Source: Acinetobacter genomosp. 15BJ (GTDB taxonomy: Bacteria; Pseudomonadota; Gammaproteobacteria; Pseudomonadales; Moraxellaceae). From it: a DNA stretch of 64,000 nucleotides. The notes beneath the pieces are model-generated. The model searched no databases, was not told the origin of the DNA, and worked only from the letters and a program-made list of their open reading frames with translations. Position numbers and translations under genes: made by a program. The stretch lies in assembly GCF_000400715.1 (NCBI RefSeq), contig NZ_KE007347.1:1898995-1962994 (forward strand), read 5' to 3'. Of the stretch, positions 7,622 to 16,811 are shown piece after piece (within the stretch, counting starts at the first letter, position 1; the number at the start of each line of letters is the position of its first letter).

Positions 7622-9760
7622 TTACTCGTCGTCACCTTTTTTACCGCCAGCTTGGAACTTAGCGATGATGCCTTCAGCCACGTTACGTGGTGTTTCAGCG
7701 TATTTAGCGAATTCCATAGAATAAGTCGCACGACCTTGAGACATAGAACGCATTTGAGTCGCGTAACCAAACATCTCAGCCAATGGAACTTCTGCTTTAA
7801 TTGCTTTTGTTCCACCAGGAAGATCGTCCATACCTTGAACCATACCACGACGACGGTTTAAGTCACCCATGATATCGCCCATGTAGTCTTCTGGAGTTTC
7901 TACTTCAACTTTCATGATTGGTTCAAGAAGGATAGGATCAGCTTTCATGAAACCGTCACGGAAAGCGTACGAACCAGCCATTTTGAACGACAATTCGTCA
8001 GAGTCGACATCGTGGTAAGAACCATCAAATAATGTCGCTTTGATACCCACAACAGGGTAACCAGCCAATACACCATTCTTCATACGTTCTTGAATACCTT
8101 TATCAACCGCACCAAAGAATTCTTTAGGTACTGTACCGCCGACAACTTCTTCAGCGAATTGGTATTCTTTACCAGCTTCTTCAACATCCATAGGCTCTAA
8201 ACGAACATATACATGACCGAATTTACCTTTACCACCTGTTTGACGAACAAACTTACCTTCTTGCTCAACAGACTTTTTGATCGTTTCACGGTAAGCAACC
8301 ATTGGTTTACCAATGTTCGCTTCAACACCGAATTCACGCTTCATACGGTCAACGATGATGTCAAGGTGAAGCTCGCCCATACCAGCAATAATGGTTTGAC
8401 CAGATTCTTCATCTGTACGAACGCGGAACGATGGATCTTCTTTAGCCAAACGACCTAAAGCAATTGACATTTTTTCTTGGTCAGCTTTAGTTTTTGGTTC
8501 AACAGCCAATGAAATTACTGGCTCTGGGAATTCCATACGCTCAAGTGTAATGATGTTTTTCTCATCACATAATGTATCACCCGTAGTAACGTCTTTAAGA
8601 CCTACACACGCTGCGATATCACCTGCACGGATTTCATCAAGATCTTGACGTTCGTTCGCATGCATTTGCACGATACGACCGATACGTTCACGCTTAGATT
8701 TAACTGGGTTATAAACCGGATCACCTTGTTTAAGAACACCAGAATAAACACGTACGAATGTTAAGTTACCTACGAACTTATCGTTCATGATTTTGAACGC
8801 AAGTGCAGAGAACGGAGCTTCGTCAGATGCTTCACGAGATGCTTTAGTTTCATCTTTGTCGTCAAGAATACCTTCAATCGCTTTAACTTCTGTTGGAGAA
8901 GGTAAGAATTGAATTACAGCATCCAACATACGTTGAACACCTTTGTTCTTGAACGCTGAACCACAAAGCATAACTTGGATTTCAGATGCCAAAGTACGAG
9001 TACGTAAACCAGCGATGATTTCTTCTTTAGAAAGATCGCCTTCTTCTAGGTACTTGTCCATTAACTCTTCAGATGCTTCAGCCGCAGCTTCAACCATCTT
9101 AGTACGCCATTCGTTCGCAGTATCAACGAGGTCAGCAGGAATATCACCGTATTCGAACTTCATACCTTGAGATGCTTCATCCCAGATAATCGCTTTCATT
9201 TCGATAAGGTCAACAACACCTGTAAACGTATCTTCTGCACCGATTGGCACAACGATAGGTACAGGATTACCACCTAAACGGGTTTTAACTTGCTCAACAG
9301 CACGGAAGAAGTTTGCACCAGTACGGTCCATCTTGTTCACAAATGCTAAACGAGGCACTTTATATTTGTTTGCTTGACGCCATACAGTTTCAGACTGAGG
9401 TTGAACACCACCAACTGCACAGTAAACCATACACGCACCATCAAGAACACGCATAGAACGTTCAACTTCGATTGTGAAGTCTACGTGTCCCGGTGTATCG
9501 ATTACGTTGATACGGTGTTGTGGGAATTGGCTACTCATACCTGACCAGAAACAAGTTGTTGCAGCAGAGGTAATTGTAATACCACGCTCTTGCTCTTGTT
9601 CCATCCAGTCCATTGTTGCTGCACCATCGTGTACTTCACCAATTTTGTGAGATACACCTGTGTAGAACAAAATACGTTCTGTTGTAGTTGTTTTACCTGC
9701 GTCAATGTGCGCAGAAATACCGATGTTACGGTAATTACTAATTGGGGTTTGGCGAGCCAT
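7622..9760 (-). CDS. fusA: Elongation factor G
   Basis: Translocation GTPase, 712 residues. The P-loop AHIDAGKT is at residues 17-24; [18 protein letters not shown] and NKMDRTGA follow, then domains II-V ending in a Lys/Gly/Asp-rich tail (GGKKGDDE). ATG 9760 ([12 protein letters not shown]) is the conserved family start and has AGGA 11 bp upstream; the frame stays open 15 codons further to an ATG at 9805, which is unlikely to be used. It is third in the str operon, after rpsL, rpsG and a short ORF at 9841-9903. Confidence 0.98.
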   Translation of the reverse strand: MARQTPISNYRNIGISAHIDAGKTTTTERILFYTGVSHKIGEVHDGAATMDWMEQEQERGITITSAATTCFWSGMSSQFPQHRINVIDTPGHVDFTIEVERSMRVLDGACMVYCAVGGVQPQSETVWRQANKYKVPRLAFVNKMDRTGANFFRAVEQVKTRLGGNPVPIVVPIGAEDTFTGVVDLIEMKAIIWDEASQGMKFEYGDIPADLVDTANEWRTKMVEAAAEASEELMDKYLEEGDLSKEEIIAGLRTRTLASEIQVMLCGSAFKNKGVQRMLDAVIQFLPSPTEVKAIEGILDDKDETKASREASDEAPFSALAFKIMNDKFVGNLTFVRVYSGVLKQGDPVYNPVKSKRERIGRIVQMHANERQDLDEIRAGDIAACVGLKDVTTGDTLCDEKNIITLERMEFPEPVISLAVEPKTKADQEKMSIALGRLAKEDPSFRVRTDEESGQTIIAGMGELHLDIIVDRMKREFGVEANIGKPMVAYRETIKKSVEQEGKFVRQTGGKGKFGHVYVRLEPMDVEEAGKEYQFAEEVVGGTVPKEFFGAVDKGIQERMKNGVLAGYPVVGIKATLFDGSYHDVDSDELSFKMAGSYAFRDGFMKADPILLEPIMKVEVETPEDYMGDIMGDLNRRRGMVQGMDDLPGGTKAIKAEVPLAEMFGYATQMRSMSQGRATYSMEFAKYAETPRNVAEGIIAKFQAGGKKGDDE

Positions 9761-9840
9761 GATGTCTACATTCCTAAATGTTATATTTAAAACAGGACGC
9801 ATCAATTAAATTGATGCGCACAAATATCCAAGCAGGCAAC

Positions 9841-9903
9841 TTAAATACCCGCAAAGCCCCCACTTTGGTAAAGAGCGATGTTGAATCGAGCTGCGGTACG
9901 CAT
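9841..9903 (-). CDS. Short ORF between rpsG and fusA (20 aa, possible leader peptide)
   Basis: ATG at 9903 follows an excellent AGGAGA with 6-bp spacing. The frame encodes MRTAARFNIALYQSGGFAGI and stops at 9841-9843, 80 nt before the fusA start. The strong ribosome-binding site has no other start codon to serve, which favours real translation. The peptide has no recognised domain. It could be a leader or spacer peptide modulating fusA translation, or a fortuitous ORF in the intergenic transcript. Confidence is limited because the peptide is so short. Confidence 0.45.
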   Translation of the reverse strand: MRTAARFNIALYQSGGFAGI

Positions 9904-9937
9904 GAATATTCTCCTGATTAGGGACTGTTTTATCCGC

Positions 9938-10408
9938 TTAGAAACGGTAGTGAGAGAAGGCTTTGTTGGCTTCAGCCATACGATGCACGTCTTCACGTTT
10001 TTTGATCGCTGCACCTTTACCTTCAGCTGCATCAAGCAACTCACCAGCAAGACGTAAAGCCATCGTTTTTTCAGAACGCTTAGCAGCAGCATCTACTAAC
10101 CAACGCATAGCTAAAGCAGTACGACGGGATGGGCGTACTTCCATAGGTACTTGATAAGTAGCACCACCAACACGGCGTGCTTTTACTTCGACCATAGGAC
10201 GAACTTTTTCAAGAGTAGTCTCGAAAAATTCAACTGGGTCTACTTTGTTTTTTTCTTGAACACGTTCTAAAGCACCGTAAACGATACCTTCAGCAACAGA
10301 CTTTTTACCATCTTGCATTACGTGGTTCATGAATTTAGCGATTGTTTGGCTGCTAAATTTTGGATCTGGAAGGATCTCACGAGCAGCGACTACGCGACGT
10401 CTTGGCAT
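9938..10408 (-). CDS. rpsG: 30S ribosomal protein S7
   Basis: A 156-residue primary 16S rRNA-binding protein of the small-subunit head. The start [18 protein letters not shown], the [14 protein letters not shown] block and the C-terminal [15 protein letters not shown] are family hallmarks. ATG 10408 is preceded by TTAGGTG. It lies between rpsL and fusA in the str operon, the standard order. In E. coli S7 is the autogenous repressor of this operon. Confidence 0.98.
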   Translation of the reverse strand: MPRRRVVAAREILPDPKFSSQTIAKFMNHVMQDGKKSVAEGIVYGALERVQEKNKVDPVEFFETTLEKVRPMVEVKARRVGGATYQVPMEVRPSRRTALAMRWLVDAAAKRSEKTMALRLAGELLDAAEGKGAAIKKREDVHRMAEANKAFSHYRF

Positions 10409-10567
10409 TTTAATACACCTAATAATATGACACTTCAGGATAATCCAGCAGTTTGTACAAGTGTCATGTACTTTCGCTGGCCTTACTATACGTCGCTTGA
10501 ATTACAAATCTATGAAGAATTCAAACAAGCGAAACGCTAAAGGGTTGCTTGGACTAGTTTCCTAGAA

Positions 10568-10942
10568 TTACTTCTTAGGACGCTTAGTACCGTATTTAGA
10601 ACGTGACTGGTTACGATCTTTAACGCCAGCACAGTCTAAAGAACCACGAACGGTATGGTAACGTACACCTGGTAAGTCTTTAACACGACCACCACGGATA
10701 AGAACAACACTGTGCTCTTGTAGGTTATGACCTTCACCACCGATATAGCTTGATACTTCAAAACCTGAAGTTAAGCGAACACGGCAAACCTTACGCATTG
10801 CTGAGTTAGGTTTTTTAGGTGTAGTAGTATAAACACGTGTACATACACCACGACGTTGTGGACAAGCCTTCAACGCAGGAACTTTAGATTTTTCAATCAA
10901 AGTTGTACGACCCTTACGGATCAACTGATTTGTTGTTGCCAT
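10568..10942 (-). CDS. rpsL: 30S ribosomal protein S12
   Basis: A 124-residue decoding-centre protein and first gene of the str operon. Landmarks are [16 protein letters not shown] around residue 43 and [14 protein letters not shown] around residue 88. K43 and K88 are the wild-type residues whose substitution commonly gives streptomycin resistance, so no such resistance is predicted from this gene. ATG 10942 follows GGGAGAATTGCCA. A leader of about 60 nt contains a CCTTAAAAA / TTTTTAAGG inverted repeat (10969-11000). Confidence 0.99.
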   Translation of the reverse strand: MATTNQLIRKGRTTLIEKSKVPALKACPQRRGVCTRVYTTTPKKPNSAMRKVCRVRLTSGFEVSSYIGGEGHNLQEHSVVLIRGGRVKDLPGVRYHTVRGSLDCAGVKDRNQSRSKYGTKRPKK

Positions 10943-11007
10943 TTGGCAATTCTCCCGTTATTAAACAACCTTAAAAAAAGAAAAGAACCTCTTTTTAAGG
11001 GCACATA

Positions 11008-11036
11008 ATTGTAAGCTAAGAAGTAAAAATGGTCAA
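11008..11036 (-). promoter_or_regulatory. Sigma-70 promoter of the str operon
   Basis: On the minus strand: -35 TTGACC (11031-11036), 17-bp spacer, -10 TACAAT (11008-11013). It is close to consensus and correctly placed about 66 bp ahead of rpsL. The -35 lies inside the right arm of the preceding terminator hairpin. Confidence 0.7.
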
Positions 11037-11057
11037 CATTTCAAGTGTCGACCATTT
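11027..11057 (-). terminator. Terminator of the EcsC-family gene
   Basis: Minus-strand stem AAATGGTC / GACCATTT with further pairing inside, followed by TTTTACTT. It ends the upstream gene and overlaps the -35 of the str promoter. Confidence 0.6.
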
Positions 11058-11102
11058 CTGATGTTTGTTGTGTTTTTTATGTCTAAAACATTACAGCCAA
11101 AT

Positions 11103-12437
11103 TTAGCTATGTTTTGTTGACGCAGGTTCTATATCAATTGATTTTTGCTCAGCCTCAACATCCTCAAAAGTTTCATCTTGCTGTACTTTTAATGCAGGCT
11201 GTTGTTCTGCATGGGGATGTTCAATCACATGCTGTTCTGCAAGTTGTTGAATTCCTTCTTCTACCTCGTCATCTACAGCGACTGTCGAAACTTTATTTGC
11301 TTTAACTTGAACCGTCACTTTAGTGATCACATCATTCTGCTCATCTAATGCTGTGGTTTTGTTGGCTTCTGCCACTGCACTTAATAAACGTGGACTCGCC
11401 TTTTTCAACAAAGCTTCCGCTTTAAAATATGCATCTAGTGGCGAAATTTTTTCATGGGGATGTTCATTGATATAGAAGCGAGCTGCACCAAAAATAGATT
11501 GTGATTTATGCCCAACATCCTCTAATAGTCTCCAACTATAGAAACCACCCAGTGCTGCACCTGCAACAGGTGTCAATTTACTAAGTACAGAAGCTTGAGG
11601 AATCCGATTGAGCCAGTTCCACTTAAATTGACCACTTTCATCCACCAACCATTTTTTCACCAACTCAATATCATTATTTGAACCTAACAATTGCTGAAAC
11701 TGTTGCAAATCATGCGTTTCCAACATTGATCTCAACGCTTTTAACGCAACTAACAAGGTTTGTTTTTCCGCAACTAAACTCAAATCAATTTCTTTAAAGA
11801 TGAAAGCAACGATTTCTTGATCTGTATCTTCAGATAAATCAAAACCGTGTGAACGACCTGTTTGATATATCGTTCTCAAAGTCAAAACAATAGATGCAGG
11901 AATATCGATCGCCGCACCCCAGACACCCGTTGCACCTGTAATCGCACCTTGAGCTGCAGCTAATAATTTATTTTGTTCAATCAATGCCTGACTTAAGCGC
12001 TGTGAACGCCCTGTATCTGTGGTCAGTTCCATAATATCTTTCACCCCAGCTTCCTCAAGGATTTTTTCAGTCAGGGAACTATTCGAACTAAACTCATTTA
12101 ACCATTGGAATAAATAGTCTGAGACCTTATCACCCAAATCTGGTGAAACAAATGAAGCCACACTATTCACTCGGTTATAATGACGACCCAACAATTGATG
12201 AGATAATTTTGGAAATTGTTGGCGTAGCATTTGTTGAGGATTTTCATATTTTTCGACCTCAAATGGACTTTTGAAACGTGCTTTTCCTTCAACAATATTG
12301 GATGAATTCGCGAGTTCTGCACCCGATGTGGTTGGGGCAACTTGAAATTTCTGTAATTCTGAACTGAGCTTTTTAGCCACTCCAAAGGCTTGTGCAAATA
12401 AACCTGAAGATTGCTTGTTTTTAGATTTTGTCATCAA
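11103..12437 (-). CDS. EcsC family protein
   Basis: A 444-residue protein with an EcsC domain at about residues 150-345, recognised by QGAITGATGVWGAAIDIPAS followed by LTLRTIYQTGRSHGFDL and a second Gly/Ala-rich hydrophobic stretch (LTPVAGAALGGFYSWRLL). These hydrophobic helices suggest membrane association. The N-terminal 120 residues and the acidic Glu/Gln-rich C-terminal 80 residues are poorly conserved extensions. A second ATG lies one codon in. EcsC-family function is poorly defined; the name derives from the Bacillus ecs operon, but the role there is not established. It is divergent from fabB and upstream of the str operon, with its own terminator. Confidence 0.75.
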   Translation of the reverse strand: MMTKSKNKQSSGLFAQAFGVAKKLSSELQKFQVAPTTSGAELANSSNIVEGKARFKSPFEVEKYENPQQMLRQQFPKLSHQLLGRHYNRVNSVASFVSPDLGDKVSDYLFQWLNEFSSNSSLTEKILEEAGVKDIMELTTDTGRSQRLSQALIEQNKLLAAAQGAITGATGVWGAAIDIPASIVLTLRTIYQTGRSHGFDLSEDTDQEIVAFIFKEIDLSLVAEKQTLLVALKALRSMLETHDLQQFQQLLGSNNDIELVKKWLVDESGQFKWNWLNRIPQASVLSKLTPVAGAALGGFYSWRLLEDVGHKSQSIFGAARFYINEHPHEKISPLDAYFKAEALLKKASPRLLSAVAEANKTTALDEQNDVITKVTVQVKANKVSTVAVDDEVEEGIQQLAEQHVIEHPHAEQQPALKVQQDETFEDVEAEQKSIDIEPASTKHS

Positions 12438-12543
12438 GTACCTCTGTTGTGTAATCTGTGCATTTCTAGGTAAATACTAGGTTGAATGCAGATTTATCTC
12501 AACTTTTATCTGTGTTCTTTCTTTACGTTTCGTCACAACATCG

Positions 12544-12563
12544 CGAATATTTACGAATATTTA
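12544..12563. promoter_or_regulatory. Tandem 10-bp direct repeat in the EcsC-fabB divergent region
   Basis: CGAATATTTA occurs twice, end to end, in the 288-bp divergent intergenic region. One-helical-turn tandem repeats can be regulator or bending sites. No regulator is known from this window. Confidence 0.3.
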
Positions 12564-12725
12564 CACAACTGGAAATAGGCATAAGATTTGCCATAAGAAA
12601 TAAAAAACCTTTCTGCTATCATGGTGTCATTCACTCATAAGCCATTTTAATCGTTATTTTTCTCCTGATTTGTATTCATAGCGAGATGCACAGGGCTTAA
12701 GTATTACCATAAAAGGGATCTGTAA

Positions 12726-13955
12726 ATGAAACGTGTTGTAATCACTGGTATGGGCATTAACTCATGTATCGGTAACTCTTTAGAAGAGGTCACTCATTCT
12801 TTAAAAAATGGAATCTCAGGCACACGTTTAAATCCAACTTATGCAGAACTGAATTTCAAGAGCCATGTCAGCGCAGCAGCTGAACAGAATTTTGATGGTA
12901 TTGATCGCAAACTGAAACGCTTTATGGGCGTCTGTGCGATGTATGCGTATAACGCAGCTGTCGCAGCTGTTGAACATGCTGGTCTAAAACAAGAAGATTT
13001 GGCAAACAATCCACGTTACGGTATTGCTGGCGGTTCTGGTGGTAACTCAACTGCATCTGTTGCAGAAATGATCAAACTATTAGAGGAAAAAGGCGCGCGT
13101 AAAATCGGCCCTTTCTTTGTGCCTCGCAATATGAGTAACACTATTACTGCGAACGTTGGCGTTGCATTTAAACTGCAAGGTGTGGCGCACTCGATTACCA
13201 GCGCATGTGCAACCTCTGCCGATGCCATTGGTTATGCCTACAACCTAATTCAATTAGGTAAACAAGATTTAATGCTTGCTGGTGGCGGTGAGGAAGATCA
13301 TTGGTCACAAAGCTTATTGTTTGATGCGATGGGTGCATTGTGCTCAAAATACAATGAAACACCTGAAACTGCATCACGCCCATACTCAAAAGACCGTGAC
13401 GGTTTCGTCATTGCAGGTGGTGGTGGTTTCGTAGTGCTTGAATCACTTGAACATGCGCAAGCACGCGGTGCCAACATTTTAGCTGAAGTGATTGGTTATG
13501 CTGCAAACAGTGATGGCGCAGACATGGTTGCACCAAGCGGTGAAGGTGCGACACGCTGTATCATCATGGCACTTGATGAGGCAAAACAACATGGCGTAGA
13601 AAATATTGACTATGTCAACACGCATGGCACGTCAACTCCAGCGGGCGACGTGACTGAACTTAAAGCAATGGAACGTGCGTTTGGTGAAGGACAAGTTCCT
13701 CCACTCAGCTCGACCAAATCGATGACGGGTCATAGCTTAGGTGCTGCGGGTGTTCAAGAAGCAATTTACTCTGTTTTGATGATGCAAAATGACTTTATTG
13801 CGCCAAACATCAACGTGACTGAGCTAGATGAAGGCGCACAAGGTTTCGATATTGTACTTGAAAAGCGTGATGCAAAACTGAATACTGTCATGAGTAACAG
13901 TTTTGGTTTTGGCGGCGTAAATGCTTGCCTCATTTTCAAGAAGTGGGATGCGTAG
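12726..13955 (+). CDS. fabB: 3-oxoacyl-ACP synthase I (KAS I)
   Basis: Condensing enzyme of type II fatty-acid synthesis, extending acyl-ACP with malonyl-ACP and required for unsaturated chains in organisms using the FabA/FabB route. It is 409 residues. The thiolase-fold Cys-His-His triad is C161 (TSACATS), H300 (NTHGTST) and H336 (KSMTGHSLGAAG), spaced as in E. coli FabB, which it matches better than FabF. The C-terminal SFGFGGVNACLIF motif is present. ATG 12726 lies after AAAGGGATCTGTAA. No fabA is adjacent. A structured palindromic element follows the stop directly. Confidence 0.92.
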   Translation: MKRVVITGMGINSCIGNSLEEVTHSLKNGISGTRLNPTYAELNFKSHVSAAAEQNFDGIDRKLKRFMGVCAMYAYNAAVAAVEHAGLKQEDLANNPRYGIAGGSGGNSTASVAEMIKLLEEKGARKIGPFFVPRNMSNTITANVGVAFKLQGVAHSITSACATSADAIGYAYNLIQLGKQDLMLAGGGEEDHWSQSLLFDAMGALCSKYNETPETASRPYSKDRDGFVIAGGGGFVVLESLEHAQARGANILAEVIGYAANSDGADMVAPSGEGATRCIIMALDEAKQHGVENIDYVNTHGTSTPAGDVTELKAMERAFGEGQVPPLSSTKSMTGHSLGAAGVQEAIYSVLMMQNDFIAPNINVTELDEGAQGFDIVLEKRDAKLNTVMSNSFGFGGVNACLIFKKWDA

Positions 13956-14223
13956 AGGGTCCGTTGACATTTCACAGATGCTTGCGACAGAGGATATTTT
14001 TTAGCTAATACAAGGCATGACTTATGAAACTTAGTCATTCTAAGTGAATAAGACATAACTTAGTAGCAGCAAAAAATATCCCTGTCCCGAAGGGTTATGG
14101 CTAAAACTTCCCTAAACTTCGTTATGGAACTTGGCAATGAAGTCACCATTGCCTACGTTCCATGCCTTGTTTAAGTCGTTTTAGTCTATAACGCAAGCAT
14201 AGTTGAAATATCAACACACCCTC
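13955..14223. repeat. Structured palindromic element (MITE-like) between fabB and hemJ
   Basis: The 269-bp element has imperfect terminal inverted repeats of about 30 bp. The left (13955-13986) contains GTTGACATTTCACAGATGC; the right, read inward (14192-14223), contains GTTGATATTTCAACTATGC. Both end in TTGCG. Further in, ACAAGGCATG occurs once in each arm in opposite orientation (14010-14019 and complement near 14163-14172). A nested hairpin GGATATTTTTT / AAAAAATATCC encloses ACTTAG / CTAAGT; another pairs GGAAC..GGCAATG with CATTGCC..GTTCC. It contains no ORF. It could be a non-autonomous mobile repeat or a large transcript-end structure for fabB. Confidence 0.65.
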
Positions 14224-14243
14224 GCCCCCACTGAGGATTATCG

Positions 14244-14696
14244 ATGGATGCACCTTCTGATGCTTTCTTGTGGGTAAAAGCATTACATATTATTGCTGTG
14301 GTGTGTTGGTTCGCTGCATTGTTCTACTTACCACGTCTTTTTGTTTACCATGCCATGAGTGAAGATGCTGTGAGTCATCAACGCTTTGAAGTCATGGAAC
14401 GTAAGTTGTATCGCGGTATTATGTGGCCGTCTATGATTGCCACACTTATTACCGCCCACTTTCTAGTTGATTGGGGCGATGCAACTCGACATTATCATGA
14501 AGCTTTATGGTTCTATCTTAAAGTCGGTCTAGTCGGTTTATTGGTGATTTACCATTTTATTTGTGGTTATTACCGTAAAAAACTGATTGGCAATGCCCAC
14601 TATAAATCACACAAGTTTTGGCGCTTCTTTAATGAGATGCCGACCTTGATCTTGTTTGCAGTGGTGATTTTAGTCGTAGTAAAACCTCAGTTCTAA
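14244..14696 (+). CDS. hemJ: Protoporphyrinogen IX oxidase HemJ
   Basis: A 150-residue integral membrane protein with four predicted helices (about residues 9-29, 55-75, 85-105 and 128-147). It catalyses the penultimate step of haem synthesis in bacteria lacking HemG and HemY. Family signatures include the WVKALHIIAVVCWFAALFYLPRLFVYH opening with its conserved His, the RKLYRGIMWPSM segment and the LWFYLKVGLV helix. HemJ was defined in part in Acinetobacter. ATG 14244 follows GAGGATTATCG. It is monocistronic. hemA lies elsewhere in the window (28439-29722). Confidence 0.92.
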   Translation: MDAPSDAFLWVKALHIIAVVCWFAALFYLPRLFVYHAMSEDAVSHQRFEVMERKLYRGIMWPSMIATLITAHFLVDWGDATRHYHEALWFYLKVGLVGLLVIYHFICGYYRKKLIGNAHYKSHKFWRFFNEMPTLILFAVVILVVVKPQF

Positions 14697-14775
14697 GGCA
14701 ACAAGTCTTGTTTTCTAATGCTGTAATTTTCTTCAAAAACAATTACAGCATTCGTTTCCAATCTAAGCATCCAAA

Positions 14776-15171
14776 CTACAAACAGCTTATCCCCTTCAAA
14801 TTTAAAGACACTTGCTCAAAGTGGGTCTCTTTTTTTGTTCTCAGATTTCGATAGCTTACGTCATAAAGAATATAGCCTTGCGACACAAAGGTATATTGTC
14901 CTGTCACTTTGCCATCAATCAGCTCATTCATGGTCTTATAAACTTCGGGCTGAGCGACTTCACCCATCTCAACCTCTTCAATATGGACTGGCTCAGAAAG
15001 CTTGATATCTTTGAGATAGGGATAATACTTGATCGACGGTGTCTTTTGATATTGTGGTGAAACCAATAAAATTGATTTTTTGCCATCAGCAAAACAGTAA
15101 TATTCATTACTTGCATAGGCCTGTACGCACACAGATAAAAATAGGCACAACCATAAAGTTTGTTTCATCAT
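14776..15171 (-). CDS. Exported hypothetical protein (131 aa)
   Basis: No family recognised. The N-terminus MMKQTLWLCLFLSVCVQAYA is a clear signal peptide with an AYA-S cleavage site near residue 20. The mature part has two cysteines (C26 and C130), possibly a disulfide, and is rich in aromatic residues and beta-prone sequence (GQYTFVSQGYILYDVSYRN). Probably a small periplasmic or surface protein. The next gene upstream (15227-15964), same strand, is also an exported unknown with short paired cysteines; the two may form a unit. ATG 15171 or 15168 are both possible. Confidence 0.6.
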   Translation of the reverse strand: MMKQTLWLCLFLSVCVQAYASNEYYCFADGKKSILLVSPQYQKTPSIKYYPYLKDIKLSEPVHIEEVEMGEVAQPEVYKTMNELIDGKVTGQYTFVSQGYILYDVSYRNLRTKKETHFEQVSLNLKGISCL

Positions 15172-15226
15172 TCATTTCATCTCTTGCTATAAATGATTGA
15201 TCTATATTTCTGCTTTCTCAATCAGA

Positions 15227-15964
15227 TCATAAATATTTTTTTATTCTTAACGGGACTTTGTTGGATAAGCCCAACTTTTTCATTTGATCAGCATACATCA
15301 TGTAATTTTTTCTGGCTTGACCTATATTTTTTAAAGCTAAATAAGCATCTGCTCGATTTAAGTAAGCCACAGTTCTATTCGGATCTAATTTTATGACATG
15401 GTTTAAGAATTTTAATGAAGCATCATCATAACCCAACTGATAGAGGAAAAATGCAGAATCGTTTAGCTCTGCTGCATCCTGTTTTCTATAGGTAGATAAT
15501 TGGCAATCAATGCCTGCAATCATTTGCTTGATCTCAGATACATCTCTTTTATTGAGTTGCTTTAACTGTTCCGAAGCTAAGTAGTAAAAGTAGTTAACCC
15601 CATCTTTTCCCCCACCAATATCTGCCATCCAAACTGGTGTATGACTGTGTTTATCCCATTGTCCACCGCAACTGTTAGAAATCATGCTGGGTATGGTATC
15701 TAAAATCACTTCTCGGTTTTTATCAACAATAAGACACTGCGTCATTTCAGTTTCAGACGCATCCAAGATCGCAGCGTAGTTGTATTGGTTATTTTTATAA
15801 GCATCAATGGTTAAGAAAAAAAGCGTGCTATCAGCTTGTAAGGCTTTCAATGGTGATCCCGTACAATTTTTATAGTGCTGTATCTCTAAATCCGCATAAG
15901 CCACACTGCTCACCCAGCAGAGTGAAAAAGCCATTAATTTAATACTCCGCATACCAAAATTCAC
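15227..15964 (-). CDS. Exported TPR-containing hypothetical protein (245 aa)
   Basis: It begins with a signal peptide (residues about 1-24, ending VAYA-DLE). The middle region has cysteines at about 34, 76, 98 and 153 and a WMADIGGGKDGVNYFYYL segment. The C-terminal 80 residues are TPR-like: DSAFFLYQLGYDDASLKFLN followed by HVIKLDPNRTVAYLNRADAY. A periplasmic protein-interaction role is inferred; function is unknown. It is upstream of and co-directional with the 14776-15171 gene, 55 bp apart, so they could share a transcript. Start choice: ATG 15964 or an internal ATG at 15952. Confidence 0.6.
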   Translation of the reverse strand: MNFGMRSIKLMAFSLCWVSSVAYADLEIQHYKNCTGSPLKALQADSTLFFLTIDAYKNNQYNYAAILDASETEMTQCLIVDKNREVILDTIPSMISNSCGGQWDKHSHTPVWMADIGGGKDGVNYFYYLASEQLKQLNKRDVSEIKQMIAGIDCQLSTYRKQDAAELNDSAFFLYQLGYDDASLKFLNHVIKLDPNRTVAYLNRADAYLALKNIGQARKNYMMYADQMKKLGLSNKVPLRIKKYL

Positions 15965-16029
15965 CCTGTTTAGTTTGCTTTTATTCTAGAATAAACCAGA
16001 TCTTCACGTTTTTCAGATGCCTAGTTCAG

Positions 16030-16554
16030 ATGAACAAACCAATACAGCACGCTCTACCAAAATTGAAAGCTCGATTCATTGCCAGCCTAATCTTTTACCT
16101 CAAAATGAATCAATTTCAATATCGTGGTTTGACGTCTGATGAAATCGAAATGGCACGCGCTGTCTTTGGCGATCTTATCGATTATGCACGAATAAAGATT
16201 TTTAATATTCCCTACCTACCTTGGCAACCTGCTAATATTTTTATGGCACCCAATGGCAATCTATTTGTGCATCAAAAATACTTTAGCCCTGACTATTCAA
16301 AATGCTCCACATCCTTGCAGGGAATCTTTATTCACGAACTTGCGCATATTTTACAGTTTCAACAACACACCAATGTGATTGTCAAAGGTGCAATCCTTCA
16401 GGCAGGCTATTACCTCAGCTTTAAACAATATAATCCATATCAATATCACTTGATCAAAGGTAAAGCTTTTTCTAGTTATAACATTGAGCAACAAGGTGAT
16501 ATTGCACGCGATATCTTTTTCAACAGAATTCCCAATATTATTCTCAAAAACTAA
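16030..16554 (+). CDS. HExxH putative metallopeptidase-like protein
   Basis: A 174-residue protein with a zinc-binding HELAH motif at residues 102-106 inside GIFIHELAHILQFQQ. The sequence before it (LTSDEIEMARAVFGDLIDYARIKI, then ANIFMAPNGNLFVHQ) resembles proteins annotated as Vgr-related or DUF4157-like. No signal peptide is obvious; residues 15-27 are only mildly hydrophobic. Such proteins sometimes accompany type VI secretion cargo, but no secretion genes lie nearby. Peptidase activity is inferred from the motif alone. It is followed by a strong terminator. Confidence 0.65.
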   Translation: MNKPIQHALPKLKARFIASLIFYLKMNQFQYRGLTSDEIEMARAVFGDLIDYARIKIFNIPYLPWQPANIFMAPNGNLFVHQKYFSPDYSKCSTSLQGIFIHELAHILQFQQHTNVIVKGAILQAGYYLSFKQYNPYQYHLIKGKAFSSYNIEQQGDIARDIFFNRIPNIILKN

Positions 16555-16587
16555 AAAACCCTGTAATTTGCATTTACAGGGTTTTTT
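16553..16587 (+). terminator. Bidirectional terminator
   Basis: AAAAAACCCTGTAA / TTACAGGGTTTTTT around an ATTTGCAT centre, just after the HExxH gene. It can also end the convergent microprotein transcript (stop at 16611). Confidence 0.88.
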
Positions 16588-16610
16588 AAGTGAGTAATTC
16601 ACACTTGAAC

Positions 16611-16772
16611 TTACGCAACAGTGCCTTTACCAGTTTCAGTTGGGTGTTCATGACTATCATCCATATCAGTCGTAAAATCTACGCGCATTGCATCCTTAAC
16701 AATGGTACCTACACGCCCTACACCAATGGCCAAACCAAAGGCTATGACGGGCAATAAAATCGTTGAAAGCAT
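16611..16772 (-). CDS. Single-span membrane microprotein C (53 aa)
   Basis: Third gene of a tandem triplet of paralogous microproteins. The N-terminal half, MLSTILLPVIAFGLAIGVGR, is a membrane helix with a basic residue at its end, continuing VGTIVKDAMRV. Unlike the other two copies it carries a hydrophilic acidic/His tail (DMDDSHEHPTETGKGTVA). ATG 16772 has GAGGTAATCAATT upstream. The shared core across the three copies is LLxPVIAFGLAxxVGRxGT. Function unknown; small single-helix proteins of this size are often accessory subunits of membrane complexes. Confidence 0.65.
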   Translation of the reverse strand: MLSTILLPVIAFGLAIGVGRVGTIVKDAMRVDFTTDMDDSHEHPTETGKGTVA

Positions 16773-16811
16773 AATTGATTACCTCTTCATTCAAAACGAT
16801 TAATTGATAAA

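Noticed and set aside
10313..10540. 75-codon plus-strand ORF opposite the start of rpsG
   Set aside because: It runs antisense to rpsG and its leader, with no ribosome-binding site and no recognisable domain; overlap with a highly constrained gene explains the open frame.
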